Of a DNA stretch of 64,000 bases, positions 18,172 to 26,784 are shown in pieces; position 1 is the first letter of the stretch, and the number at the start of each line of letters is the position of its first letter. The stretch is from Bacillota bacterium. Its GTDB lineage: Bacteria > Bacillota > Clostridia > Oscillospirales > Acutalibacteraceae. The stretch lies in the NCBI GenBank assembly GCA_023390175.1, contig JAEWDK010000008.1, positions 186,001 through 250,000 on the forward strand. The letters are read 5' to 3'. Below the pieces are notes generated by a model, which saw only the letters and a program-made list of their open reading frames with translations, searched no databases and was not told where the DNA came from. The translations under genes were made by a program, and so were the position numbers.

Positions 18172-19119
18172 TCAATGGTATTGGATGGTCGGGTCAACCA
18201 CCGCGTAAAGAATATCGGTTAACAGATTACCCAGAAGTACGACAAGTGCGGCTACAAGGCTTACGCCCATAATAACCGGGTAATCCCGGTTGATAATTGC
18301 TGTCATCGTCATAAGGCCAAGCCCAGGCCATGAAAACACCTGTTCCACGATGATTGCGCCGCCGAAAAGAGTAGGAATTTCCATGCCGAATACAGTGATT
18401 ACCGGTACCATTGCATTGCGCAAGGCGTGTTTGTTTATCACCTTAAAATGTCCGATTCCTTTCGCGCGAGCCGTGCGCAAATAGTCCTGTTGCAGTATTT
18501 CAAGCACTGCGCTGCGGATATAACGGATATTCGTGCCCGTCATGGACACCGCAAGTACAATTACCGGCATAATCATGTGAACCGCAACATCCCCGGCGCC
18601 CAGATTTGCTCCGAGTGTCGTCATTCCCCCAGAAGGAAGCAGATTCAGCTTTATGGTAAAAACGTAAATCAGCAGCATCGCAAGGAAAAAGCTCGGTATG
18701 CTGTTCCCAAGGAAGGAAAGACCCATCAGCGAATAATCGCCGGCCTTGTTCTTGTGTGTTGCGCTGAAAACACCGGCCGGAACGGAAATCAGCATACTGA
18801 TTAACAGGGATGCCCCCATTAAAAGCAAGGTCTGCCCGATATGTGAACCAATCATAGCCGACACAGCCTCGTTGTTTTTTATGGAATATCCGAAATTTCC
18901 CGTAAATATCTGCGAGAGCCATGTAAAATACTGCACAATGACCGGTTTGTCCAGTCCAAGTTGGGCACCTCTTACACTAAGGGCTGCCTGTGAAACATGC
19001 GCCCCCTGTATCATGGCAAGTGGACTGCCGGCAAGGCTCATCAGGAAATAGTCAATCACGGTTATTCCGATCAAGACCGGAACCGCAATAAAAATGCGCT
19101 TTATTATGTATTTCCACAT
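18172..19119 (-). CDS. Peptide ABC transporter permease, DppB/OppB type
   Basis: Second membrane subunit of the peptide importer, 315 residues, starting with the canonical WKYIIKRIFIAVPVLIGITV first segment. Near the C-terminus it has the EAA loop region KVINKHALRNAMVPVITVFG and then VEQVFSWPGLGLMTM. The ATG at 19119 gives the normal family start; its ribosome site (GGAGAG in the end of the previous gene) is unusually far upstream, so translation may depend on coupling. It sits eight bases after the second ATPase gene and 16 bases before the DppC-like gene. Confidence 0.9.
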   Translation of the reverse strand: MWKYIIKRIFIAVPVLIGITVIDYFLMSLAGSPLAMIQGAHVSQAALSVRGAQLGLDKPVIVQYFTWLSQIFTGNFGYSIKNNEAVSAMIGSHIGQTLLLMGASLLISMLISVPAGVFSATHKNKAGDYSLMGLSFLGNSIPSFFLAMLLIYVFTIKLNLLPSGGMTTLGANLGAGDVAVHMIMPVIVLAVSMTGTNIRYIRSAVLEILQQDYLRTARAKGIGHFKVINKHALRNAMVPVITVFGMEIPTLFGGAIIVEQVFSWPGLGLMTMTAIINRDYPVIMGVSLVAALVVLLGNLLTDILYAVVDPTIQYH

Positions 19120-19126
19120 TTTTGTT

Positions 19127-20152
19127 TTAGTCTTTCTCTCCTTCCGGCTTTTCTTCGCTTGCAAACGGACAGGCGGAAAAGTGGCTGCTGCCCGGAGAAA
19201 TCGGCAAAAGTTCTGGCTCCTCTTCACAACAAGAGAGCCTTGCGGCAGGGCAGCGCGCACAAAAACGGCAGCCGATATTTTCGCTGCTTTTCCCCGTTTT
19301 CACGGTTTGTATTCCAACTTCGCCGCTCAGCACAAACTGCTTGCTGCGGTCATCCGGATCGGGATTCGGTACCGCCGCGCAAAGCGCCCGCGTATAAGGA
19401 TGCGCGGGATGTGCAAAAAGTTCTTTTGCCTCTGCGATTTCAACGATTTTGCCAAGATACATGACGGCAATTCGGTCGCTTATATAATTTACTGCGCCAA
19501 GCCCGTGCCCGACAAAAAGGTAGGTCAGCCGAAGCTCTTTTTGCAAGTCACGCATAAGATTAAGAATCTGCGCCTGAATGGAAACATCGAGCGCACTTAC
19601 CGGCTCGTCGCAGACAATAAGACTTGGCTGCAGGGAAAGTGCCTTTGCAATGCAGATACGCTGGCGCTGACCGCCGGAAAACTCATGAGGAAATCGTTGC
19701 ATACTGCTTTTTGGCAATCCCACCAGATCTAAAAGCCGCTCCACCTCGGCATCCATTCCGTTTCTCGGCACTATTTTATGGTAAATCATCGGCTGCGCCA
19801 AAATGTCGAATACACGTTTGCGCGGATTCAAGGAAGAATAAGAGTCCTGAAACACCATCTGCAGCTGCGTACGAATAGGGCGCAGCTCGCGGGAATTCTT
19901 ATCGGAGATCGTTTCACCGTTAAAAACAATCTGCCCGGACGTCGGCTTTTCGAGCGCGACAATCTGTCGCCCAATTGTGGACTTTCCACAACCGGATTCC
20001 CCGACAAGCCCCAGCGTTTCCCCTTTCTTTATAAAAAAGCTGACGCCGTCCACGGCTTTCACCTGCGCAACGGTATGCGTGATGATTCCACCCTTAACAG
20101 GGTAATATTTTTTAAGATCCTTTACGATAAGCAACGGATTTTCATCAGGCAT
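19127..20152 (-). CDS. Peptide ABC transporter ATPase, DppF/OppF type
   Basis: ATP-binding subunit of the peptide importer, 341 residues from the ATG at 20152; a GTG three codons earlier is also possible. Walker A is GESGCGKST, the signature FSGGQRQRI and Walker B LIVCDEPVSALD. The C-terminal extension has a cysteine cluster (GCRFCARCPAA, then SCCEEEPE) that matches the iron-sulfur-like/zinc motif C-x-x-R-C-P known in this subfamily. Its start overlaps the end of the other ATPase gene by a few bases. Role is secure; the peptide specificity is not. Confidence 0.92.
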   Translation of the reverse strand: MPDENPLLIVKDLKKYYPVKGGIITHTVAQVKAVDGVSFFIKKGETLGLVGESGCGKSTIGRQIVALEKPTSGQIVFNGETISDKNSRELRPIRTQLQMVFQDSYSSLNPRKRVFDILAQPMIYHKIVPRNGMDAEVERLLDLVGLPKSSMQRFPHEFSGGQRQRICIAKALSLQPSLIVCDEPVSALDVSIQAQILNLMRDLQKELRLTYLFVGHGLGAVNYISDRIAVMYLGKIVEIAEAKELFAHPAHPYTRALCAAVPNPDPDDRSKQFVLSGEVGIQTVKTGKSSENIGCRFCARCPAARLSCCEEEPELLPISPGSSHFSACPFASEEKPEGEKD

Positions 20153-21143
20153 TGCTGTCACCGGCTTTCTCTTGTGTGTTTAAGCCGCAGAGCAAACAAC
20201 GGGCATCGTGTGTTTCGGATACGGCAATAAGAGACTGCGGGTCAGCACATCCTTTTCGGGCATATGGGCAGCGATCCGCAAACCGACAGCCTTTTATGGA
20301 AGGATAATCCTCCGGAACCACCCCGGGAATCGAGGACAACACCCTCTGTGACGTATCTTTTGTGCTTGGCACGGTCTCAAGGAGCATTTTTGTATACGGA
20401 TGCGCCGGATGATAAAACAGGTCGTGTACCTCTGCCTGTTCCACCACCTGCCCGGCATACATAACAATCACACGGTCCGCCATCTGTGCGACGAGTCCGA
20501 TATCGTGCGTGATAAGAATAACAGACATAGAAAATTCAGCCTGGAGTTCACGCAGCAGCTGCATAATTTGTGCTTGAATCGTAACATCAAGCGCTGTAGT
20601 CGGCTCATCGGCAATTAAAAGCTTTGGATTGCAGGAAAGTGCCATAGCGATCATCACACGCTGACGCATTCCGCCGGAAAGCACAAACGGGTATTTTTTC
20701 ATCACACTTTCCGGCTGCGGCAGACCGACGCGCCCGAGCAGGGAAACCGCCCGGCTGCGCGCTTCGACTTTACTGAGGGAGGTATGAGCGCGAATGCTCT
20801 CGGTAAGTTGATTTCCTATTGTAAATACAGGGTTCAGCGAGGTAAGCGCATCCTGAAAAACCATCGCGATTTCATTGCCGCGCAAAGCATCGAACTCTCT
20901 CTCCGACAGTTTCAAAAGGTCCTTTCCTTCAAATAAAATTTCACCGTTGGTCACCACTCCGTTCGCAGGCAAAAGGCCCATAACGGCAAGAGAAGTTACA
21001 CTTTTTCCACATCCGGATTCCCCTACAATGCTCAGAAATTCACCCTTCTTTACCGAAAAGCTGACATTTGAAAGTCTGTCTGTCGCGACATTGTCACCGC
21101 CGAACGCAACCTTCAGATTCTTAACCTCCAACAAATTCGCCAA
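20145..21143 (-). CDS. Peptide ABC transporter ATPase, DppD/OppD type
   Basis: The partner ATPase, 332 residues, with Walker A GESGCGKSV, signature LSGGMRQRV and Walker B LLIADEPTTALD, plus the C-terminal GCRFADRCPYARKGC motif typical of OppD/DppD. The start is a TTG at 21143 with a weak AAGG site; no better in-frame start precedes the conserved LLEVKNLKVAFGG. It follows the binding-protein gene by 60 bases. Together with DppF-like it hydrolyses ATP for the two permeases. Confidence 0.92.
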   Translation of the reverse strand: MANLLEVKNLKVAFGGDNVATDRLSNVSFSVKKGEFLSIVGESGCGKSVTSLAVMGLLPANGVVTNGEILFEGKDLLKLSEREFDALRGNEIAMVFQDALTSLNPVFTIGNQLTESIRAHTSLSKVEARSRAVSLLGRVGLPQPESVMKKYPFVLSGGMRQRVMIAMALSCNPKLLIADEPTTALDVTIQAQIMQLLRELQAEFSMSVILITHDIGLVAQMADRVIVMYAGQVVEQAEVHDLFYHPAHPYTKMLLETVPSTKDTSQRVLSSIPGVVPEDYPSIKGCRFADRCPYARKGCADPQSLIAVSETHDARCLLCGLNTQEKAGDSNA

Positions 21144-21203
21144 TGTGTTCCGACCTTTCCTCGCTGCCGTATGCGGTACGGCAACGTAAGACTCTACTCA
21201 AAT

Positions 21204-22853
21204 TTAATTGAACTCCCAGTTCTGAATATTGATAAATGAACCGTAAACATTCGGTGTCGCGTTTTTCAGGTTTTTGTTCGCCGCGCAAAGAGAACGGATA
21301 ACATAGGTGTTTATCATCGGCACCTGCTGCTGAACAACCCTGTCAATCGCAAGATACTGTTCTTTAATGGCGGATTTATCCGATGTCAGCTGTGTTTTGG
21401 AAAGTGCGCCGGTGACAACGTCGGAACTGAAATTGGTCCAGCTCCCTTTACCGCCCAGCAGATACTTGACGTCAGGGTACGGGTCAACCGGCGCATAGGT
21501 ATACTGCACAGCAAAAAGGTCGAAGCTCTGTGTGCCCGCTTTTGACATTAAGGTTGCAAGATCAACGGTACGAATATCCACATTAATTCCAACCGCGCTC
21601 AGTTCTTCCTTAATGACGTTGCTGCCGTTCACAAAGGTCGTGTCGCCGGAGTTCACATAAAAAGTAAGGGCTTTACTGCTGTTCCAACCGACTTCCTTTA
21701 AAAGTTCCTTTGCCTTTTCCGGATTGTATTCGGTTGGCGTGAGGGATTTATCATAGTAAGGGCTTACAGACGTTACAAAACCATCATCAATTTCGCCTTT
21801 ACCGTTTAAAAGATTTTTTAGAAGAAGATTTCGGTCAATTGCATACAAAATTGCCTGGCGCACACGCGCATCCGGAATTGTTTTTGTATTAAGGAAAAGG
21901 GATTGTGTTGTTACCGGGTCGCTATAGGTTACCTTTACATTATCAAGTTTTTCGATGCTTGCGTAATCTGTTTGCGGTGCCTGTGCCATCGTAGGCTGAA
22001 CAAAATCAATTTCACCGGATTTCAGGCCGGAATAGATTTGGTCGGCGGTGACGATTTTAATATTCATTTTGCCGATTTTCGGGGCACCTTTCCAGTAATT
22101 CTCGTTTGCCTTGTAAGAGATGTAATGGTTTGCGTCAACAGCCGTTGCAATATATGGGCCATCGACAACGGTTGGCTGATTGAACCAGCTGTATTTCAGA
22201 AGATCACTCTCGGCAACGCTTGAAAGAATGTGTTTTGGTACGGTCATGATGTAGCGTGCGTAGGAGTTTTCAAAGGTAGTGAGACCCATCGAATATTTCA
22301 TTGTGAGCGAAAGAGTTTTATCATCGATGATTTTAATACCAGAAACTGTGGTTGAGCCTTTTTTAACAAAGCCGGTGTCATCCGTCCCCTCAAGTGCCGA
22401 CATGGAGAATGCCGCATTGGCTATGATCGGACTGCACAGTCTTGTAATCGTAAATGCGACATCATCGGAGGTTACCGGCTTGCCATCGGACCATTTCGCA
22501 TTTTTGTCAACATGAATGGTAAACACTTTATTGTTTGTTACGGTAATGGAATCGGCAAGCGCACCCTCAAACTCAATTTTGCTGTTCAATTCCACCAATG
22601 GCAGAAACATCATCGCCGTTGAATATTTATTGATTTCGGTCTGGTCAATTCCAATGGGGTTAAGGCTTCCGAGTGTATCCGTAACGCCGATATTGACGAT
22701 ATCCTTTTTGACATTACTGCCGGAAGAAGTGACGGTCGAACTGGAACTGACATTACCCGTCGAGCTTTGTGCGCAGCCCGCGAGCGTAACCGAAAGGGAC
22801 ACTGCTAAAAGAAAACTGAGAATTCTTTTCCATCTAAATTTAATTGGTTTCAT
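21204..22853 (-). CDS. Peptide-binding lipoprotein, SBP family 5 (DppA/OppA type)
   Basis: Extracellular receptor of the peptide importer, 549 residues. Residues 1-26 form a lipoprotein signal with lipobox SVTLAGC; a Ser/Thr-rich linker follows. The family 5 core is recognisable from FTIHVDKNAKWSDGKPVTSDDVAF and YNPEKAKELLKEVGW. The ATG follows AGGAGG. It is the first structural gene of the operon binding protein, ATPase, ATPase, permease, permease, peptidase, and it starts about 200 bases after a T-box-like terminator. A gap of about 490 bases up to the next remnant holds that leader and its promoter. Confidence 0.93.
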   Translation of the reverse strand: MKPIKFRWKRILSFLLAVSLSVTLAGCAQSSTGNVSSSSTVTSSGSNVKKDIVNIGVTDTLGSLNPIGIDQTEINKYSTAMMFLPLVELNSKIEFEGALADSITVTNNKVFTIHVDKNAKWSDGKPVTSDDVAFTITRLCSPIIANAAFSMSALEGTDDTGFVKKGSTTVSGIKIIDDKTLSLTMKYSMGLTTFENSYARYIMTVPKHILSSVAESDLLKYSWFNQPTVVDGPYIATAVDANHYISYKANENYWKGAPKIGKMNIKIVTADQIYSGLKSGEIDFVQPTMAQAPQTDYASIEKLDNVKVTYSDPVTTQSLFLNTKTIPDARVRQAILYAIDRNLLLKNLLNGKGEIDDGFVTSVSPYYDKSLTPTEYNPEKAKELLKEVGWNSSKALTFYVNSGDTTFVNGSNVIKEELSAVGINVDIRTVDLATLMSKAGTQSFDLFAVQYTYAPVDPYPDVKYLLGGKGSWTNFSSDVVTGALSKTQLTSDKSAIKEQYLAIDRVVQQQVPMINTYVIRSLCAANKNLKNATPNVYGSFINIQNWEFN

Positions 22854-23058
22854 ATGTATTCCTCCTAATAATATTTTTTATAATAAATTTTGAGATTTTA
22901 CTCTGCAAAAATCATATGACGTTCGCCATTAATGAATCCGACATGGTACATCGGCTGCCATTTTGCACTTTATTGTGTTTTAGAAAGTCAGTGAGATTTG
23001 ATGGAAATTTACATAGCATGAATGATCTCGTCCTTTGCTTCAATTACATTACTTGTTT

Positions 23059-23272
23059 AATAAAAATCCCGCCTTCCCAATAAAGAAGACGGGAGCAGTT
23101 CCCGCATTACCACTTCAATTCAACTATGCTTCACAATACAGACCGAAAAGTGTACCGAATCGAAACGATTATCCTTCACTTGTCATAACGGGCAACTTTC
23201 ATCGCGCCTAAGCATTTTTGCGTCGGTACGCCACTCCAGAGCCATTTTAGTATTTACATTCTTTACCTGTTA
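23059..23272 (-). ncRNA. T-box-like leader of the peptide importer operon, short 5' part
   Basis: The minus-strand RNA shows a T-box antiterminator: GAAG, bulge UGGUAAU, GCGGGA, loop, UCCCGU, CUUC. The competing terminator CCCGUCUUC/GAAGGCGGG ends in AUUUUUAUU at 23059. Upstream come GGAGUGGCG and CCCGUUAU, which match conserved linker and stem III parts of the family. Between the promoter and GGAGUGG only about 45 nucleotides remain, too few for a standard stem I, so the specifier hairpin is ultrashort or lost. Known T-boxes read uncharged tRNA; here that would couple peptide uptake to one amino acid, which I could not identify. Confidence 0.7.
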
Positions 23273-23278
23273 CATTTT

Positions 23279-23306
23279 ATTATAGCATATTATTTTTATA
23301 TGTCAA
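23279..23306 (-). promoter_or_regulatory. Strong sigma-A promoter of the peptide importer operon
   Basis: On the minus strand TTGACA (23301-23306) and TATAAT (23279-23284) are separated by 16 bases, and TG precedes the -10 by one base. Both hexamers are perfect matches. Transcription would start near 23272, immediately before the T-box-like leader. Confidence 0.8.
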
Positions 23307-23345
23307 CTATTTATATATGATTGCTATGATTAATTAGTTTGCCAG

Positions 23346-23640
23346 CTAGAACATGCTGAGATACTGGCGTACCCGCTGATTGGATGAAGAACTTAACTCC
23401 TCATAGGATCCGTGTTCCAAAATTTTTCCGTCTTCTAAAAAAACAATTTGGTCGCTCACTTCTTTTGTGAAGGACATTTTATGAGTGATGATTACGATAG
23501 TATAATTTTCATCCGAAAGTGCTTTGATAAGATTCAGTACGTCTATCTCAAGTTCCGGGTCAAGGGCGCTTGTAGGCTCATCAAACAGCAAGACCTCCAG
23601 AGTTCCATTGCAAGCACCCTTGCAATCGCAATAGAAGACT
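23346..23640 (-). pseudogene. Truncated polar amino acid ABC transporter ATPase (GlnQ type)
   Basis: Only the C-terminal third survives: Walker B VLLFDEPTSALDPELE, the switch region VIITHKMSFTKEVSD and the FLEDGKILEHGS ending. Just before Walker B the homology jumps frame near 23597: the other frame reads SSIAIARVLAME, the usual QQRVAIARALA segment following the signature. Walker A is missing, and the similarity ends near 23640, where the opposite-strand XdhC fragment begins. It is therefore a frameshifted and truncated relic. Confidence 0.8.
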
Positions 23641-23908
23641 TGCAAATAAAACCAATAGCAGTACCAAACTTTTGAAATCTAATTGGCCGGAATTTGATCG
23701 GGACGTACTAACAGAGTTATGTAAAGAAGATGATTCACCAAAGTCAATTATTACAATTCTTTCTACAAAAGGTTCCGTCCCAAGAAAAGCTGGAGCTGAA
23801 ATGCTTGTATGGCCCTATGGAAAAATTTTAGGGAGTATAGGTGGGGGCTGTAGTGAAGGAGCAGTAATTAATAATGCTCGCGATGTAATCAGAAATGGAG
23901 GATACTAG
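23641..23908 (+). pseudogene. Truncated XdhC/CoxI-family protein fragment
   Basis: The frame encodes the N-terminal part of an XdhC-like protein, a factor for insertion of molybdenum cofactor into xanthine dehydrogenase-type enzymes. The signature SIITILSTKGSVPRKAGAEM followed by ILGSIGGGCSEGAVINNA is clear. After NGGY it stops at 23906-23908, three bases before a recombinase relic on the other strand, so roughly 70 percent of the protein is gone. A TTG at 23672 is the nearest possible start. No xanthine dehydrogenase genes are in the window. Confidence 0.8.
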
Positions 23909-23910
23909 AT

Positions 23911-24498
23911 TCAAAGCATAGATTCCTTGCAAATTAAATCTTTAATCGTTATATCGGCAATAGTCGGGGAATATTTGCACTTTGATTGCTTACCATTTTC
24001 CACTCGATCAGCACATCGCCAAACAATTTCACCGTTCAATCGAGTGATACGGCGATAGTTGCTACCACACTCAGCGCAAACTAAAAGACCACTCAGTACA
24101 TTCTGTGAATTGTACCGGGTGGCCTTTCTCTGCAAGGAACCCTCGCTATTAACTTGTGTGTTGCTTCGGGAGCCTTTTTCAAACTGAACGGCTACGAACA
24201 ACTCCATTGGGATTGCGTAAGGCACATACTTACCGTTGCTCAATATTTTATCAATAACTGACCGAGACCATTTTAGATTGCCAGATGGTGCAGTAATCTG
24301 ATTAGCTTCCAGTTCGGTGGCTATAACACCCAAGCTGGCACCGCCAACGTAACGTTGATAAATTCTTTGTACCACTGCCGCCTGTGCAGCATCCAATGTG
24401 ACCATGCCATCGGGCAGCTTTCCAAATGCATAAGGGAGTGAGCCTTTCTCGATTTTTCGGAGCGGTTTAAGTAGTGCAATTGGACTGAAATCAAAGAA
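23911..24498 (-). pseudogene. Truncated large serine recombinase fragment
   Basis: The frame contains the recombinase domain region (SLPYAFGKLPDGMVTLDAA, then RIYQRYVGGASLGVIATELE, TAPSGNLKWSRSVIDKILSN) and the zinc ribbon with LSGLLVCAECGSNYRRI and WRCADR...SKCKYSPTI. The catalytic resolvase domain and the C-terminal coiled coil are absent; the frame opens after a stop codon at 24499 with no start. It differs clearly from the intact recombinase at 24891-26420. I take it as a leftover of an earlier integration at the same tRNA site. Confidence 0.8.
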
Positions 24499-24515
24499 TT
24501 ACGCAAAATATCTCG

Positions 24516-24794
24516 TCATGCTGCTTGTTGCTGATAGAACCGTCGCCTGAACTCGCAGAGCGGTATGTTTCCGATGGCCGCGTTGCGGCGCTGGCGATTG
24601 TAGTAAATCTCAATATATTCAAAAATCGCGGCTTGCGCCTGTGATCGGGTTCTGTAATGTTCTTCGTCTAGATGGATGAACAACGTCAGAAAAAACAACA
24701 TACTGATAACGAGCAAAAGCATACCAATTGAAACCGATCTGATACGCCGTTCACCCATCAGATGAACCGTATTTGTAACTTTACTGTACCGCAT
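24516..24794 (-). pseudogene. IS3-family transposase C-terminal remnant
   Basis: The last 50 or so residues (EEHYRTRSQAQAAIFEYIEI followed by YYNRQRRNAAIGNIPL, then EFRRRFYQQQ) are a standard C-terminus of IS3/IS150-type OrfB integrases. Upstream, residues 1-35 of the open frame look like unrelated hydrophobic sequence, and the DDE catalytic motif is not present. No intact ends of the insertion sequence were recognised. Confidence 0.8.
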
Positions 24795-24860
24795 TTTTCA
24801 GCCCTCTCTTGTTCAATAACGGCCAAACAACGGCCAATTCAATATTTCAGGGTAAAAGGA

Positions 24861-24899
24861 AAGCCTCAAAACCCGCATGATTACTGGGTTTCAAGGCTT
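24861..24899 (-). terminator. Terminator, probably the original one of the tRNA-Leu gene
   Basis: aagcct, aaa, ccc and their complements pair with single bulges around a 9-base loop, and the minus strand continues with a T-rich run. It now ends the serine recombinase transcript. Before the element integrated, it would have stood directly after the tRNA-Leu 3' end, since the left att repeat borders it; that history is inference. Confidence 0.55.
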
Positions 24900-26420
24900 A
24901 AATTTTGGTGCGGGTGACAGGATACCACTAATATCCGAAAGCTTGATTTTATGCTCGCCTGAATCGGGCCAGTTATAGGTAATAACGGCATTTCCATTCT
25001 CAAATACAAAAATAGAATTGATAAAAATGTCAACCATATTTTTGTAAACTTCAGAATCCCCGCCGCCGCTTGAAAATTTCTTTAGCCATGCGGAAATAAC
25101 CTCTTTGGTTTTTACGTTTGAATGATAGAATCTTGCTGCATCAAGTTGCTTATTAAGAGCATCTCTTTCATGTTCCAGTTCTTCCAATGTCTTAGCGAGA
25201 ATTTCTGAATATCCACCTTTTTTAATTGCATCAACCACATTATTGATCTCTGTTTGATTCCTATGCTGCTGCTTTTGTATAGCTTTGATTTTTCCTTCAT
25301 TATCTTCTTCCTTTAATAGTTCCTCATGAACTAAACTCACCAGTTGATCACACACTTTGTCTATTAATATATATTGCTGGGTAAAATCAATTACTGCTCT
25401 TTCGATCAATTCTTTTTTTACATTCGACTTTTTGCAAGTCCTTAAGCGTTTTTTAGTGCTGCATTCATAGTAGCCATATTTTATGTGATTCCCTGAGCTT
25501 TGGCCTACCATTGCGCCACCGCATTCACCGCAAAACAATTTTCCAGACAAAAGGTAATCAATTTTAGCTTTATGGGCTGCAGGGGCGTGCTTATTTGTAA
25601 CTATACGCCTTTGCACCTTATCCCAACACTCTTTGGATATTATGGGTGGAATACTGTTCTCAATCTTGATAATTTCATCATTAGGCCTCGAAGCATGGCT
25701 ATTACGCGGGCCATCCGTATTAGGAATTTTATTATAAGTGTATATCCCGATATAGCGTTCATTCGTGAGCAATTCATGAAGCGAATTCTTTCCAAAGCTC
25801 TTTCCGGCACCGGTCTTACGACCTTGCCGATTCAGTTCATCAATGATCTGAGAATAAGATTTGCCAGATGCATACCAGTCAAATGCTATCCGGACTGTTT
25901 CAGCATCATATTCATTAATATAATATGTTTTATCCGGATTCACATTATAGCCTAATAAAGGCCTTCCACCAACATGCTTACCCTTCAATGCAACGCCAAT
26001 TCTTCCACGACTAGTCTTTGCTTTTATTTCTTCTGCATTGTATTGATCCATAGCTTCAACAAGTTTTTCCATTAGATCACCCATTGCCCCGTCAGGAATA
26101 TTTTCCGTTGCAGACAAGACTTTAACGTAATTCTTTTTAAGTTGGTGTTTATAAACTGCGCTTTCATATTGATCTCGTGAGAAGCGGCTAAATGCCCATA
26201 CTAAGACAATCTCAAACAGTCCTTTTGAACTGTCTGCTATCATTTGTTGAAATCCAATCCGTTTATCCGTTTTTCCAGATACGGCAGCATCTTTATATTC
26301 GTGTACAATTTGTAGATCATGGTCTTTCGCATACTTCTCACAATCTCTTATTTGATCTTCAATACTAGTTTCTTTTTGTGCGTTACAAGAATATCGAGCA
26401 TAAATAACAGCTTTTTTCAA
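24891..26420 (-). CDS. Large serine recombinase (site-specific integrase)
   Basis: A full-length 509-residue recombinase. The N-terminal resolvase domain (1-145) has YARYSCNAQ with candidate nucleophile Ser11, and IVLVWAFSRFSRDQYES. The recombinase domain spans about 155-260 (GGRPLLGYNVN ... SLHELLTNERYIGIYTYNK). A zinc ribbon follows (LFCGECGGAMVGQ, then YYECSTKKRLRTCKK). Residues about 355-430 are a long coiled coil. The start ATG sits behind a weak site (gaaaggggt 13 bases upstream). It covers attL: the last four codons lie outside the element, so the tail of the protein depends on integration. It is the best candidate for the element's integrase. Confidence 0.9.
   Translation of the reverse strand: MKKAVIYARYSCNAQKETSIEDQIRDCEKYAKDHDLQIVHEYKDAAVSGKTDKRIGFQQMIADSSKGLFEIVLVWAFSRFSRDQYESAVYKHQLKKNYVKVLSATENIPDGAMGDLMEKLVEAMDQYNAEEIKAKTSRGRIGVALKGKHVGGRPLLGYNVNPDKTYYINEYDAETVRIAFDWYASGKSYSQIIDELNRQGRKTGAGKSFGKNSLHELLTNERYIGIYTYNKIPNTDGPRNSHASRPNDEIIKIENSIPPIISKECWDKVQRRIVTNKHAPAAHKAKIDYLLSGKLFCGECGGAMVGQSSGNHIKYGYYECSTKKRLRTCKKSNVKKELIERAVIDFTQQYILIDKVCDQLVSLVHEELLKEEDNEGKIKAIQKQQHRNQTEINNVVDAIKKGGYSEILAKTLEELEHERDALNKQLDAARFYHSNVKTKEVISAWLKKFSSGGGDSEVYKNMVDIFINSIFVFENGNAVITYNWPDSGEHKIKLSDISGILSPAPKFKP
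24904..24922. repeat. Left attachment site repeat (attL)
   Basis: tttggtgcgggtgacagga is identical to 37881-37899 in the tRNA-Leu 3' end. It lies inside the last codons of the serine recombinase gene. Confidence 0.85.
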
Positions 26421-26784
26421 CGTTAAGAAACCCCTTTCAAATTAGCTTTCACTCACTTTAAGTCGAACAATTAGTATCTGTATATAGTATATGTCGTATA
26501 TAATTTTGGTTTTTATCTATATATAGTATATTATGGATTTTCATGCTTGTCAAATTTTAGAATTAAATATATAAAAAGGCAACCAATCATAACGCGCATA
26601 ACGTTCAATTGGTTGCCTCAAAATTAACTATTTAAAAATAACTCATATATATTTAGTATAATATCAAAATGAGAAAGTGTCAAATCATCATTTTCAGTGT
26701 TTTCTCGCATTTTCGATGCTGTCTCTATAAGTGAATCGTTGCTTCTTGGTTACAAAGGTAGGATCAATATTATAGGGTCACCAA
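26421..26784. other. Promoter region between recombinase and HipA-like gene
   Basis: This gap carries the hairpin module at 26572-26670 and, nearer the recombinase, several TATATAGTATAT-type repeats (about 26478-26532), which form small palindromes and could be operators or promoters for the recombinase gene. No coding frame was supported. Confidence 0.5.
26572..26670 (-). repeat. Hairpin module, copy 1
   Basis: ggcaaccaat (26578-26587) and attggttgcc (26608-26617) form the outer stem, with aacg/cgtt inside around a cgcata-like loop. On the minus strand it ends in TTTTTATAT, so it can terminate the HipA-like transcript. The flanking AT-rich tract (attaactatttaaaaataac) is clearly related to the one beside copy 2 at 37239-37337. 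Confidence 0.7.

Noticed and set aside
24707..24794. First part of the 92-codon frame at the IS3 relic as a separate small membrane protein
   Set aside because: It has one hydrophobic stretch but runs directly into transposase sequence and has no ribosome site.
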